A DNA stretch of 64,000 bases from an uncultured Muribaculaceae bacterium (GTDB taxonomy: Bacteria; Bacteroidota; Bacteroidia; Bacteroidales; Muribaculaceae): the NCBI GenBank assembly GCA_910577355.1, contig CAJTMY010000001.1, positions 1-64,000 on the forward strand, read 5' to 3'. Below the pieces are notes generated by a model, which was not told the DNA's origin, searched no databases, and saw nothing but the letters and a program-made list of their open reading frames with translations. Shown one piece after another: positions 8,214 through 15,833 of the stretch (position 1 is its first letter; each line of letters opens with the position of its first letter). The translations under genes and the position numbers were made by a program.

Positions 8214-9182
8214 ATGGATAAAACTCTCACACACTCACAGATAAGGCATGCGGTACAGGATGCCTATGATGAATGCAAGAATATGACAGGGGGCAAAAAC
8301 GCCGACTATATTCCTTTTCTGGCAAATATCGACCCGGATCTTTTCGGCATCAGTGTCGTCTTGACCGATGGCACCACATTTGATGTCGGCGATACAGGCT
8401 ATAAGTTTGGCATCGAATCAGTATCCAAAGTGCTTACGGCGATTTTAGTCATGAAACAATTTGGAGCGGAAGCTGTTCTGAAGCAGATCGGGGCTGATGC
8501 TACGGGACTTCCGTTCAACTCTATTTTTGCCATTCTTCTTGAAAACGATCATCCATCCACGCCGCTTGTTAATGCCGGTGCGATAGCCGCTTGCTCGATG
8601 GTGGAGCCCAAAGGCGATTCGTGGGGCAAGTGGGAGGCCATCATCAACAATATTGCCGACCTGTGCGGTTCGGAGGCACAGGTGCTTGATGAGCTTTACC
8701 GGTCAGAGACCGAGACTAACTTCAACAACCGTGCGATAGCGTGGCTTCTGAAGAATTACAACCGTATTTATGATGATGCGGATATGAGTCTGGATCTGTA
8801 TACGCGGCAGTGCTCTGTCGGAATAACGGCATCGCAGCTGGCGATATGTGCCGGCACGATAGCCAACGGAGGGATCAATCCCGTTACGAAAGTCAATGTA
8901 TTCGACCGTAAGCTCGCATCGAAAATAACCACGTTGATCGCGGCTGTCGGATTCTATCAGAATACCGGCGACTGGATGTACACTTCAGGCATTCCTGCCA
9001 AGAGCGGTGTCGGCGGCGGGGTACTGGGCGTTTATCCCGGTGTAATGGGTGTGGCCGCTTTCGCACCGCCGCTGGACGAAGCCGGAAATTCAGTCAAGGC
9101 TCAGGCTGCTGTCAAGGCTATTATGAAAAAACTCGATATAGGCGTTTTCAACGGCGACAGTATAGCTGTTGTGGCTGATTGA
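8214..9182 (+). CDS. glsA: Glutaminase A
   Basis: A 322-residue protein, typical length for GlsA, which hydrolyses L-glutamine to glutamate and ammonia in the cytoplasm. The beta-lactamase-like fold is evident from the SxxK nucleophile motif in IESVSKVLT and from PLVNAGAIA, typical of glutaminases. SGIPAKSGVGGGVLGVYPG forms the glycine-rich active-site loop. It starts 180 bp from the divergent porin gene. With the downstream MFS transporter it could serve acid resistance, as with GlsA-transporter pairs elsewhere, but this transporter does not look like a glutamate/GABA antiporter. Confidence 0.95.
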   Translation: MDKTLTHSQIRHAVQDAYDECKNMTGGKNADYIPFLANIDPDLFGISVVLTDGTTFDVGDTGYKFGIESVSKVLTAILVMKQFGAEAVLKQIGADATGLPFNSIFAILLENDHPSTPLVNAGAIAACSMVEPKGDSWGKWEAIINNIADLCGSEAQVLDELYRSETETNFNNRAIAWLLKNYNRIYDDADMSLDLYTRQCSVGITASQLAICAGTIANGGINPVTKVNVFDRKLASKITTLIAAVGFYQNTGDWMYTSGIPAKSGVGGGVLGVYPGVMGVAAFAPPLDEAGNSVKAQAAVKAIMKKLDIGVFNGDSIAVVAD

Positions 9183-9224
9183 TGGCAGGTATGTGATATT
9201 TTTATCAATGAATTCAGGAAGATC

Positions 9225-10475
9225 ATGCAGGTGAACACAGGAAAAGGTTCAATATCGGCGATGGTGGTTGTCGCCATCTGGTCATTGTCGCTTGCTGTCG
9301 ATCTTCCCGGATTGGCGGTGACGCCTATCGAGGGTCAGTTGCGTTCGATATTTCATGACGCTACTGATTTCAAGATTCAGCTGCTTACGGTTCTTCCAAA
9401 TCTTGTTATTATTCCCTTTGTGTTGCTTTCTGGCCGATTGTCCGAGTCCCGGCATAAGATATCCGTGATCGTGGCAGGCACAGCGTTGTATGTGGTCGCC
9501 GGCGCGCTATCGATATTCTCGGGCTCTTTAAACATGTTGATTTTTCTCAGCTGTCTCCTTGGTGCGGGATGTGGTCTGATATTGCCTTTTTCCACAGGCC
9601 TGGTCGCCGATGTTTTCGTAGGCAAATATCGCATGAAGCAGATGGGCATCGTCTCGGCTATCGGCAATGTGGCTCTTGTGCTTGCCACGTTTGTCGTGGG
9701 CTTTTTGGCTGCCGTGAGCTGGCATCTGCCTTTTCTGGTATATCTGTTGCCGTTGGTATCGCTTTTCCTCCTGCCGTTCTTGCGCAGGATTCCGCAGGGT
9801 GGTGTAGGGCAGTCCTTGGAAGATATTAAGGTGAAGCAGCAGGATGTGCCGGTTGCAGGGATACATCCGGGACATGGGCCTGCAGTAAAAGGCGGATTCT
9901 ATATCGGACGGATGATATGGCTTCTGCTGGCATATTTTTTCTTTGTGTTCGCGACTACCATACCGTCATATTATCTTCCGGATATAAGCTGGATAGATGC
10001 AGAGTCGGCTTCTACCATGACATCGGTGATATATTTTGCGATGTTTGCGATGGGTATGGCGCTTACGCCTTTCATGAGGTGCTTCCGCAAGATGACTTTT
10101 GTAGCTGCGGCGGCATTTCTTGTAATCGGGTTCGGCATATACATATTCACGCATTCGTTTGTGCCTTATGTCATAGCTTCCGCCATAACGGGGCTTGGCA
10201 ACGGTATAGCGCAGCCTATATTCTATACAAAGGCCACTGAGGTGGTGGTGAGCGAGAGCAAGGCGACGCTCTCGTTGGCTTATATTCAGGTTGCCAACTA
10301 TGTGGCGATATCGCTTGTACCGGTAGTGATAGACTCTGTGGGTAGTGTTTTCAATCGGCATGGGAGCTCGTTGTTTCCGTTCATATTTGCCGGTATCGCC
10401 GCCGTGGCGGTGCTTGCAGTCGTCATTGTCCGTTCGCGTCATTTCGTTTTCGGGATGAGTGAGAAATATTATTGA
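9225..10475 (+). CDS. MFS transporter
   Basis: A 416-residue polytopic protein with about 12 predicted helices in two halves joined by a polar loop around residue 200. Helix 2-3 carries a degenerate MFS signature (LLSGRLSESRHK), and the matching position in the second half is less clear. Major facilitator proteins move small solutes by proton coupling across the inner membrane; this one is closest in outline to drug or sugar-type exporters, but the substrate cannot be named. It follows glsA by 42 bp and could be cotranscribed. Confidence 0.85.
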   Translation: MQVNTGKGSISAMVVVAIWSLSLAVDLPGLAVTPIEGQLRSIFHDATDFKIQLLTVLPNLVIIPFVLLSGRLSESRHKISVIVAGTALYVVAGALSIFSGSLNMLIFLSCLLGAGCGLILPFSTGLVADVFVGKYRMKQMGIVSAIGNVALVLATFVVGFLAAVSWHLPFLVYLLPLVSLFLLPFLRRIPQGGVGQSLEDIKVKQQDVPVAGIHPGHGPAVKGGFYIGRMIWLLLAYFFFVFATTIPSYYLPDISWIDAESASTMTSVIYFAMFAMGMALTPFMRCFRKMTFVAAAAFLVIGFGIYIFTHSFVPYVIASAITGLGNGIAQPIFYTKATEVVVSESKATLSLAYIQVANYVAISLVPVVIDSVGSVFNRHGSSLFPFIFAGIAAVAVLAVVIVRSRHFVFGMSEKYY

Positions 10476-10528
10476 TATAAGAGGAAGGGCGGATTTGCGT
10501 TATATTGCTGTAAAAAAATATATCGCAA

Positions 10529-11734
10529 ATGGTTTCAGTCAAAGTAAAGTTTCGGCCTTCCTCAGTCGTGGATATGGAGGGCTCGATCTATTATCAGATT
10601 ATCCACGAGCGCAAAGTGCGGCAACTTCTTACAGACTACAAGATATTTCCGGCGGAGTGGAATGAAAAACGTTCGGCAATAGCGATTGGGTCGGTGCCCG
10701 AGCGAAAACAGGTTCTCCTCTCCATCAATGGCCAAATCCGTAGGGATGTGGAACGTCTGATGCGTATCGTGATGAGATTCGAAGATCGCAGAATGCCTAT
10801 ATCAGGCGATGTCCTGATCGACGAGTTTGAGCGATATATGGCCGAGTATTCCTTATTCAATTACATGGAATCGCAGATTGCCGACCTGAAACATAGGCAT
10901 AAAACAGGTACCGCGTATACTTATCGTGCGACATTGAACAGTTTCAGGAGTTTCCGGAAAGGGTATGACATAATGCTTGATGCGATGGATTCAAAACTGA
11001 TGCTGTCTTACGAGTCTTTTCTGCAGGACAAAGGAGTGACACCCAATACCTCGTCGTTCTACATGCGTAATCTCAGGGCTGTGTACAACAAAGCGGTGGA
11101 TGCCGGTATTATCGAGGATTGCAAGCCTTTCAGGCACGTATATACGGGAGTCGATAAGACTGTAAAAAGGGCGCTCCCTCTTGCTGTGATCAGGAGAATC
11201 AGATCTTTGGATCTGTCGGCGTCGCCCAAGGAAGATTATGCGCGCGACATGTTTCTGATGAGTTTCTATCTGAGGGGCATGAGTCTGGTTGATATGTCAT
11301 ATCTGCGCAAGTCAGATCTAAGAGAAGGTCATGTCAGTTACCGGCGCAGAAAGACGGGCCAGAAACTTGAAATAGAGTGGCGTAAAGAGATGCAATGCAT
11401 TCTTGACAAGTATCCTGAAAATGATACAGAGTTTCTGCTTCCTATAATAACCGGCAGGGCAGTGAATAAGAGAAGCAGCTATAAAAATGCCGGCTACAGG
11501 ATAAACCGGCATCTTAAGGCCATCGCATTGAAAGTGAAGGCTCCTATAGGTATCACATTATACTGTGCCAGGCACAGCTGGGCTTCGGCTGCCAAGAATA
11601 TGGGAGTGCCGGTAAGCGTTATAAGCGAGGCTATGGGACATGACTCCGAGGCCACTACACAGATTTATCTGGCTTCGCTGGAGACATCTGTGGTCGACAA
11701 AGTCAATTCAATCATTATTGCCGCAATAAAATGA
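10529..11734 (+). CDS. Tyrosine recombinase (site-specific integrase), catalytically intact
   Basis: A 401-residue protein with the Bacteroidota integrase layout: Arm-binding N-terminus (1-95), SAM-like core-binding domain (about 105-200), catalytic domain (215-395). Visible catalytic residues are Arg249 (YLRGMSLVD), Arg348-His349 (CARHSW), His371 (GHDSEATT) and nucleophile Tyr380 (QIYLA). No attachment site, transposon or tRNA is near, so this is not an evident integrative element. It sits directly before an inverted repeat that brackets a promoter, like the invertases that flip capsule promoters in Bacteroides fragilis. I infer that it flips the segment at 11802-12014. Confidence 0.9.
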   Translation: MVSVKVKFRPSSVVDMEGSIYYQIIHERKVRQLLTDYKIFPAEWNEKRSAIAIGSVPERKQVLLSINGQIRRDVERLMRIVMRFEDRRMPISGDVLIDEFERYMAEYSLFNYMESQIADLKHRHKTGTAYTYRATLNSFRSFRKGYDIMLDAMDSKLMLSYESFLQDKGVTPNTSSFYMRNLRAVYNKAVDAGIIEDCKPFRHVYTGVDKTVKRALPLAVIRRIRSLDLSASPKEDYARDMFLMSFYLRGMSLVDMSYLRKSDLREGHVSYRRRKTGQKLEIEWRKEMQCILDKYPENDTEFLLPIITGRAVNKRSSYKNAGYRINRHLKAIALKVKAPIGITLYCARHSWASAAKNMGVPVSVISEAMGHDSEATTQIYLASLETSVVDKVNSIIIAAIK

Positions 11735-11801
11735 TGATGGGGTAATAATGTCTCTGTTTCTACAATGTGGTATTAAGACATTTTTTCCAGGATATATTGC
11801 A

Positions 11802-12014
11802 AATCTCTTGAAGAGAGAGACTTTCTTGCTTTCGGATTGCAAAATTAAGAAATTTTTATGTGATAAGTATTATCTTACATGAAGATTTTTATCGTAAAAA
11901 ATTTTTCAAGGTCATAGACGATTCACAAATGTTTAGCAATCGGATAAAATTGCATCAGCTAAAATAGCCCATCTCAGGCATATGCGCCAATCACAAATCT
12001 CTCTTCAAGAGATT
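11802..12014. promoter_or_regulatory. Putative invertible promoter segment with 17-bp inverted repeats
   Basis: The arms AATCTCTTGAAGAGAGA (11802-11818) and TCTCTCTTCAAGAGATT (11998-12014) are perfect reverse complements, separated by 179 bp. Each arm contains a near-palindromic 13-mer TCTCTT-G/C-AAGAGA, the form expected for a tyrosine recombinase core site with two half-sites. Inside is a perfect -7 element on the minus strand (11840-11847). In the given orientation it points back toward the recombinase; after inversion it would lie at 11969-11976 pointing into the operon, about 210 bp before the first gene. Confidence 0.7.
11840..11847 (-). promoter_or_regulatory. -7 element inside the invertible segment, pointing away from the operon
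   Basis: The minus strand reads TAATTTTG, a perfect TAnnTTTG match. A weaker plus-strand candidate, TAAAATTG at 11945-11952, has one mismatch. No clear -33 is seen for either. On this reading the assembled orientation is the off state for the polysaccharide operon. Confidence 0.5.
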
Positions 12015-12187
12015 ATTGGAGGGGAGACTGTATAACTTGCCTGTTTCATAGCTGTTAGGCGCATGCCGATGATTTTCTTATCGCTAATCCGCTGTGCATT
12101 ATTACCTCGGGGTATCTGTTATCCTCGGGGGAGGCAGAGGATTGTCTGAAAATCGGGCTGTGTAAATTTTACAGTTAAAGATTATCA

Positions 12188-13522
12188 ATGCCTGTCGTAA
12201 TCAACACAGTTGCACTGAAGCGGGATGTCGCCAAAACAAAGTCGGCATCCTCAGTGCGGCTTTACAACGCCGTGATAGGCAGGCTCGAGGAGTATGCCGG
12301 CCAGTCGGAGATACCTCTCGACAGGGTAGATGCCGGCTTTGTATCCGGTTTCGCCGGCTTTATGCTCCGGAGAGGGCTTAGGCCGTCGTCGGTAAGGCAG
12401 CGTCTTGTGACACTCAGAGCGATGTTGAAGCCGGTATTCGGGACGGAAAGGAAAGATTGGTTTGAAAATGCTTTCGGTGTGATTGCCGCGCCTGAAAAAA
12501 TCAATACGAAGGTTCCGACCTTGGCCGATATAAGGTCGTTGTCCAACGACAATCTCGGCGGCAGAGTTTTCTTTCAGAAGGTGCGCGACATATTCATGCT
12601 TACGTTCTACGAATGTATGTCGGTGGATGATATACGGAAAAATAATGTGGATTTGCGCTCGTCGCAGATACAGCAGACGGTATATACAGCCGAACGTTTT
12701 GAGAGTGTTTATGGGGGCACACCGCAGCAATTTGTCGCAAAGCTCACTCCCGCGAAATATGCCGCGGCATTGGACTCGATAGCATACGTTCTCGGGCTTA
12801 AGTCGAGGCTTCTGCCCGAAAGCGCCGTGACGAGCTGGCAGGAATGTGCACGCTGCTGTGATGTCGATCCTGAGATAATCAAGGCTGTAGCATCGGGGGT
12901 ACGCGACACCGGCGGTAATATGGCGCATGCCATGTATGCAGTAGCAGCAGCGGTGAGGCCTTTGGAAGTCCGCTGGTTTGTGATGCGGTGCAAGGAGAAT
13001 GCCCCTGTCGAAGTCTCATCCATGATAAAAGGAGACGTCATCCCCGCCTACGATTATTTCGATTCGTTCGCGATTCCCGAGCAGAAGATACACCGCGGCG
13101 GCGATGGCAGCTTTGGCATACTGAGGCCGTTGCTGTTTGTGCGCTGCACACCCGAAAATGCATTGAGGATAAAGAAGCGGTTCATGCAATCGGCCTATAT
13201 GTATTCATTGGCAGGGTCGGGCATGCCCGTGCATATCCCCGACGGCGAGATACAGGACTTCATGCTGCTGTGCCGTGTCGGCGAAGATATGATAGCCCGG
13301 TATTTTCCGGAATATGCCATTCCCGAAAGCGGCGACTATCTTGGGCGGAAAGCGAGGATAGCTGTCGGCGATATGGAAGGCCGTGCTTGCCGGGTGATAC
13401 AGAAAGGCAAGGATAGATACAGCGTGGTGGTCGACATCACCCTTGATGGCTCCGACGCCGTGAACGCCAATATACGGATATCGGCCACCGTGCCATATTC
13501 ATTTCTGAGATTCGAGGATTAG
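12188..13522 (+). CDS. Dead tyrosine recombinase fused to UpxY/NusG-like antiterminator
   Basis: A 444-residue fusion. Residues ~10-90 look like an integrase SAM-like core-binding domain (SSVRLYNAVIGRLEEYAG, LRPSSVRQRLVTLRAML). Residues ~110-250 follow a recombinase catalytic fold, but the active site is gone: the FYLRGMS-like motif is FYECMS, and CARHSW has become SAVTSW (Val214, Thr215), though SW and a Tyr (250) in the nucleophile position remain. Residues ~262-444 are UpxY/NusG-like: RWFVMRCKENA opens the NGN-type domain, PLLFVRCT and MPVHIPDGEIQDFM follow, and GDYLGRKARIAVGDMEGRACRVI is the KOW-like part. It should bind the transcript or polymerase and prevent early termination of this operon. 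Confidence 0.75.
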   Translation: MPVVINTVALKRDVAKTKSASSVRLYNAVIGRLEEYAGQSEIPLDRVDAGFVSGFAGFMLRRGLRPSSVRQRLVTLRAMLKPVFGTERKDWFENAFGVIAAPEKINTKVPTLADIRSLSNDNLGGRVFFQKVRDIFMLTFYECMSVDDIRKNNVDLRSSQIQQTVYTAERFESVYGGTPQQFVAKLTPAKYAAALDSIAYVLGLKSRLLPESAVTSWQECARCCDVDPEIIKAVASGVRDTGGNMAHAMYAVAAAVRPLEVRWFVMRCKENAPVEVSSMIKGDVIPAYDYFDSFAIPEQKIHRGGDGSFGILRPLLFVRCTPENALRIKKRFMQSAYMYSLAGSGMPVHIPDGEIQDFMLLCRVGEDMIARYFPEYAIPESGDYLGRKARIAVGDMEGRACRVIQKGKDRYSVVVDITLDGSDAVNANIRISATVPYSFLRFED

Positions 13523-13533
13523 TCCGATACTTA

Positions 13534-14517
13534 ATGACTGTCAATTACACTTTCTCGTCGTATCCCCGCCCCGCTGTGGTGGTTACAGCCACCGACGGTC
13601 GGCGCCGGCTGTCGGTCACCGAGCCGGTCGACGGTATCGCCGAGCAGGCATGGAAGGATTTCGAGCAGTCGGGCTATGCCGATGCCGAATGCTTTATCAG
13701 TGGCAACTCGCTCCTGCAGGAGAAACTCCGTCGCACCGAGCGTATCATGGCCGACACCCTCGACCGGATACACCGCGACAGCCGAGCCATCGCAAACGGA
13801 CAAGGTATCGCCGAGTATGCCGCCGGACTTATCGCCGCCATGGAAGCCGGCTCACGAGCCACAAAATACCGCAACGCCTTGAGCGTACTCCAAAAATACC
13901 TTGCCGCCGCAGGGCTGCCCGACATCAGCCTCGCGCAGTTCGACACCGAGGCCGTCGACGCCCTGTGCCGGTATATGCGCGGCCGCGGGCTCAAAGAGTC
14001 CACCGTGTCGTTCTACTGCCGCATCCTCGGAGCCATCTACCATACCGCCGTGCGTCAAGGCCTCATCAACGACGCCGCGCCCTTTGCCGCCGCGCCCATG
14101 AACGTGAGCCGCTACAAGAGCGAATCCACAGTGAGCCCCGCCGACCTGCACCGGCTCATCACCGCCGACCTCACCGCGCGCCCCGACCTGAGCACCGCCC
14201 GCGACATCCTGCACCTCGCCTACCTCACCGGCATGAACCTTGTGCAGATATTCAGTCTCACGCCCGCCCAGGCCGCCACAAGCCGCGCCACGATAGCCGG
14301 CAAGAGCATAACGCTCGGTGCCGAAGCCCGCGCCATCCTCAACCGCTACACCGACGGCTACTACTGCTTCTACGCGCCCCGCCCAGGCTCCACCCGCCCC
14401 CGCAACCTCCGCTCCCTCCGCAACCGCTTCCTCCGCGACAAGAAAGCCCTCGCCGTCTACCTCGGTCTCACCGGCGACCTCTCCATCAATACTCTCCGAG
14501 CTTGCCGTCGGAGATAG
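13534..14517 (+). CDS. Truncated, degenerate tyrosine recombinase-like protein
   Basis: A 327-residue protein. Residues ~95-180 are a core-binding domain (GSRATKYRNALSVLQKYL, LKESTVSFYCRILGAIYHTAV) and 200-326 the start of a catalytic domain. The conserved Arg is Thr232 (YLTGMNLVQIF), and the protein stops at LSINTLRACRRR, exactly where the CARHSW motif should begin, so the His and Tyr catalytic residues are missing. It starts 11 bp after the fusion gene, in the place that upxZ holds in B. fragilis loci. The gene is much richer in GC than its surroundings. A DNA-binding regulator of the switch is the likely role; a decaying remnant is the alternative. Confidence 0.7.
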   Translation: MTVNYTFSSYPRPAVVVTATDGRRRLSVTEPVDGIAEQAWKDFEQSGYADAECFISGNSLLQEKLRRTERIMADTLDRIHRDSRAIANGQGIAEYAAGLIAAMEAGSRATKYRNALSVLQKYLAAAGLPDISLAQFDTEAVDALCRYMRGRGLKESTVSFYCRILGAIYHTAVRQGLINDAAPFAAAPMNVSRYKSESTVSPADLHRLITADLTARPDLSTARDILHLAYLTGMNLVQIFSLTPAQAATSRATIAGKSITLGAEARAILNRYTDGYYCFYAPRPGSTRPRNLRSLRNRFLRDKKALAVYLGLTGDLSINTLRACRRR

Positions 14518-14547
14518 TTTCAAGTATAATAATCAACATACAATATA

Positions 14548-15828
14548 ATGGAAAAAGAAATTAAAATCTGCGTTATCGGCCTCGGATACGTAGGCCTTCC
14601 GCTCGCACGTCTCTTCTCGACAAAATACAAGACAATCGGCTTCGACATGAACGCCAAACGCTGCGAGGCATTGATGGCCGGCCACGACGCAACACTCGAG
14701 GTGAGCGACGAGCTGCTGCAGGACGCCATCAACAACCACGGCTTCCGCTGCACCACCGATCTCGACGAGATACGCGATTGCAACTTCTACGTAGTGGCCG
14801 TTCCAACCCCCGTCGACGACAACAACCGTCCCGACCTCAAGCCACTGTGGGGCGCCTCCGAGACTGTCGGCAAGGTGATAAGCAAAGGCGACATTGTGGT
14901 GTACGAATCCACCGTCTATCCCGGTGTGACCGAGGAAGAATGCCTGCCCGTGGTAGAGAAAGTCAGCGGCCTTAAATTCAATGAGGATTTCTTTGCCGGC
15001 TACTCGCCCGAGCGCATCAACCCCGGCGACAAGCAGCACACAGTAGAGAAGATCAAGAAAGTCACCTCCGGCTCAACCCCCGAGATAGCCGACATCGTCG
15101 ACGGCGTATACAACTCCGTGCTCGTCAACGGCACACACAAAGCACCCTCCATCAAGGTTGCCGAAGCCTCCAAGATAATCGAGAACTCGCAGCGCGACGT
15201 CAACATCGCCTTCATGAACGAGCTCGCCAAGATATTCAACGCCATGGGCATCGACACACACGACGTTATCGAGGCCGCTTCGTCCAAATGGAACTTCATC
15301 AAGCTCTCGCCCGGACTTGTCGGCGGCCACTGCATATCAGTCGACCCCTACTACCTGATACAGAAAGCACAGGTATACGGCGTGCTGCCCCGCGTGATGT
15401 TCTCCGCCCGACGCCTCAACGACGGCATGGGCGCCTACGTGGCCAACCAGACCATCAAAGCCATGAACCTCAAAGGTGTCAAGGTGAAAGACGCCCGCAT
15501 CCTCCTTCTCGGCATCACATTCAAGGAAAACTGCCCTGACATCCGCAACACCAAGATAGTCGACATCTACCACACCCTTCAGGAATACACCCCCAACATT
15601 ACCGTATACGACCCCTGGGCAAATCCCGAGGCCGTGAAGCATGAATACGGCATCGACGTGGTCAACGCCCTCCCCGCCGACTCAAGATACGATGCCGTTA
15701 TCCTCGGAGTGGCCCACGACCAGTTCAAACAACTCGACGTGCGCGGCCTCCTCGCCGACCCCGCGAACGGCGTAGTCTACGACGTAAAAGGCGTCCTCGA
15801 CCGTAACACCATCGACGCAAGGCTTTAA
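14548..15828 (+). CDS. Nucleotide-sugar 6-dehydrogenase, TviB/WbpO-like
   Basis: A 426-residue NAD-dependent UDP-sugar dehydrogenase that oxidises C6 of a UDP-hexose or UDP-HexNAc to the uronic acid. N-terminal Rossmann motif GLGYVGLP (residues 11-18), then YSPERINPGD, ENSQRDVNIAFMNELA, and the catalytic cysteine in GGHCISVDPYY. The IENSQRDVNIAF form is typical of the Vi-antigen TviB and WbpO branch, which uses UDP-GlcNAc or UDP-GalNAc, rather than UDP-glucose dehydrogenase. It supplies a carboxylated sugar to the polymer. First biosynthetic gene of the operon, 30 bp after the regulator pair. Confidence 0.9.
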   Translation: MEKEIKICVIGLGYVGLPLARLFSTKYKTIGFDMNAKRCEALMAGHDATLEVSDELLQDAINNHGFRCTTDLDEIRDCNFYVVAVPTPVDDNNRPDLKPLWGASETVGKVISKGDIVVYESTVYPGVTEEECLPVVEKVSGLKFNEDFFAGYSPERINPGDKQHTVEKIKKVTSGSTPEIADIVDGVYNSVLVNGTHKAPSIKVAEASKIIENSQRDVNIAFMNELAKIFNAMGIDTHDVIEAASSKWNFIKLSPGLVGGHCISVDPYYLIQKAQVYGVLPRVMFSARRLNDGMGAYVANQTIKAMNLKGVKVKDARILLLGITFKENCPDIRNTKIVDIYHTLQEYTPNITVYDPWANPEAVKHEYGIDVVNALPADSRYDAVILGVAHDQFKQLDVRGLLADPANGVVYDVKGVLDRNTIDARL

Positions 15829-15833
15829 GGATT

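Larger units (their letters stand above)
11735..12187 (+). promoter_or_regulatory. Control region and leader of the polysaccharide operon
   Basis: A 453-bp gene-free, AT-rich stretch. It holds the inverted-repeat-bracketed segment (11802-12014), then a ~170-bp leader. The leader has two direct copies of CCTCGGGG (12105-12112 and 12123-12130) next to two GAGG tracts that could form alternative short hairpins, and a TGTAAATTTTACA palindrome (12161-12173) just before the first ATG. A long untranslated leader is what UpxY-type antiterminators act on in Bacteroides. No tRNA or short ORF is evident. Confidence 0.6.

Noticed and set aside
9377..10442. Minus-strand reading frames opposite the MFS gene
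   Set aside because: His/Tyr/Arg-rich mirror frames typical of the antisense of hydrophobic genes; no start signals or domains.
12188..13522. Simple integrase annotation for the whole protein
   Set aside because: Catalytic residues are missing and the C-terminal ~180 residues follow the UpxY/NusG pattern instead.
10529..14517. Integrated prophage or conjugative element
   Set aside because: No relaxase, structural genes, attachment-site duplication or tRNA; the recombinase genes are followed directly by polysaccharide genes.
13523..14517. Active second integrase
   Set aside because: The frame ends before the Arg-His and Tyr motifs and the first conserved Arg is Thr.
13650..14564. Long plus-strand reading frame, Arg/Pro-rich, overlapping the truncated recombinase
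   Set aside because: It is a shadow frame in very GC-rich DNA; the composition is extreme and it has no domain, while the overlapping frame clearly matches recombinases.
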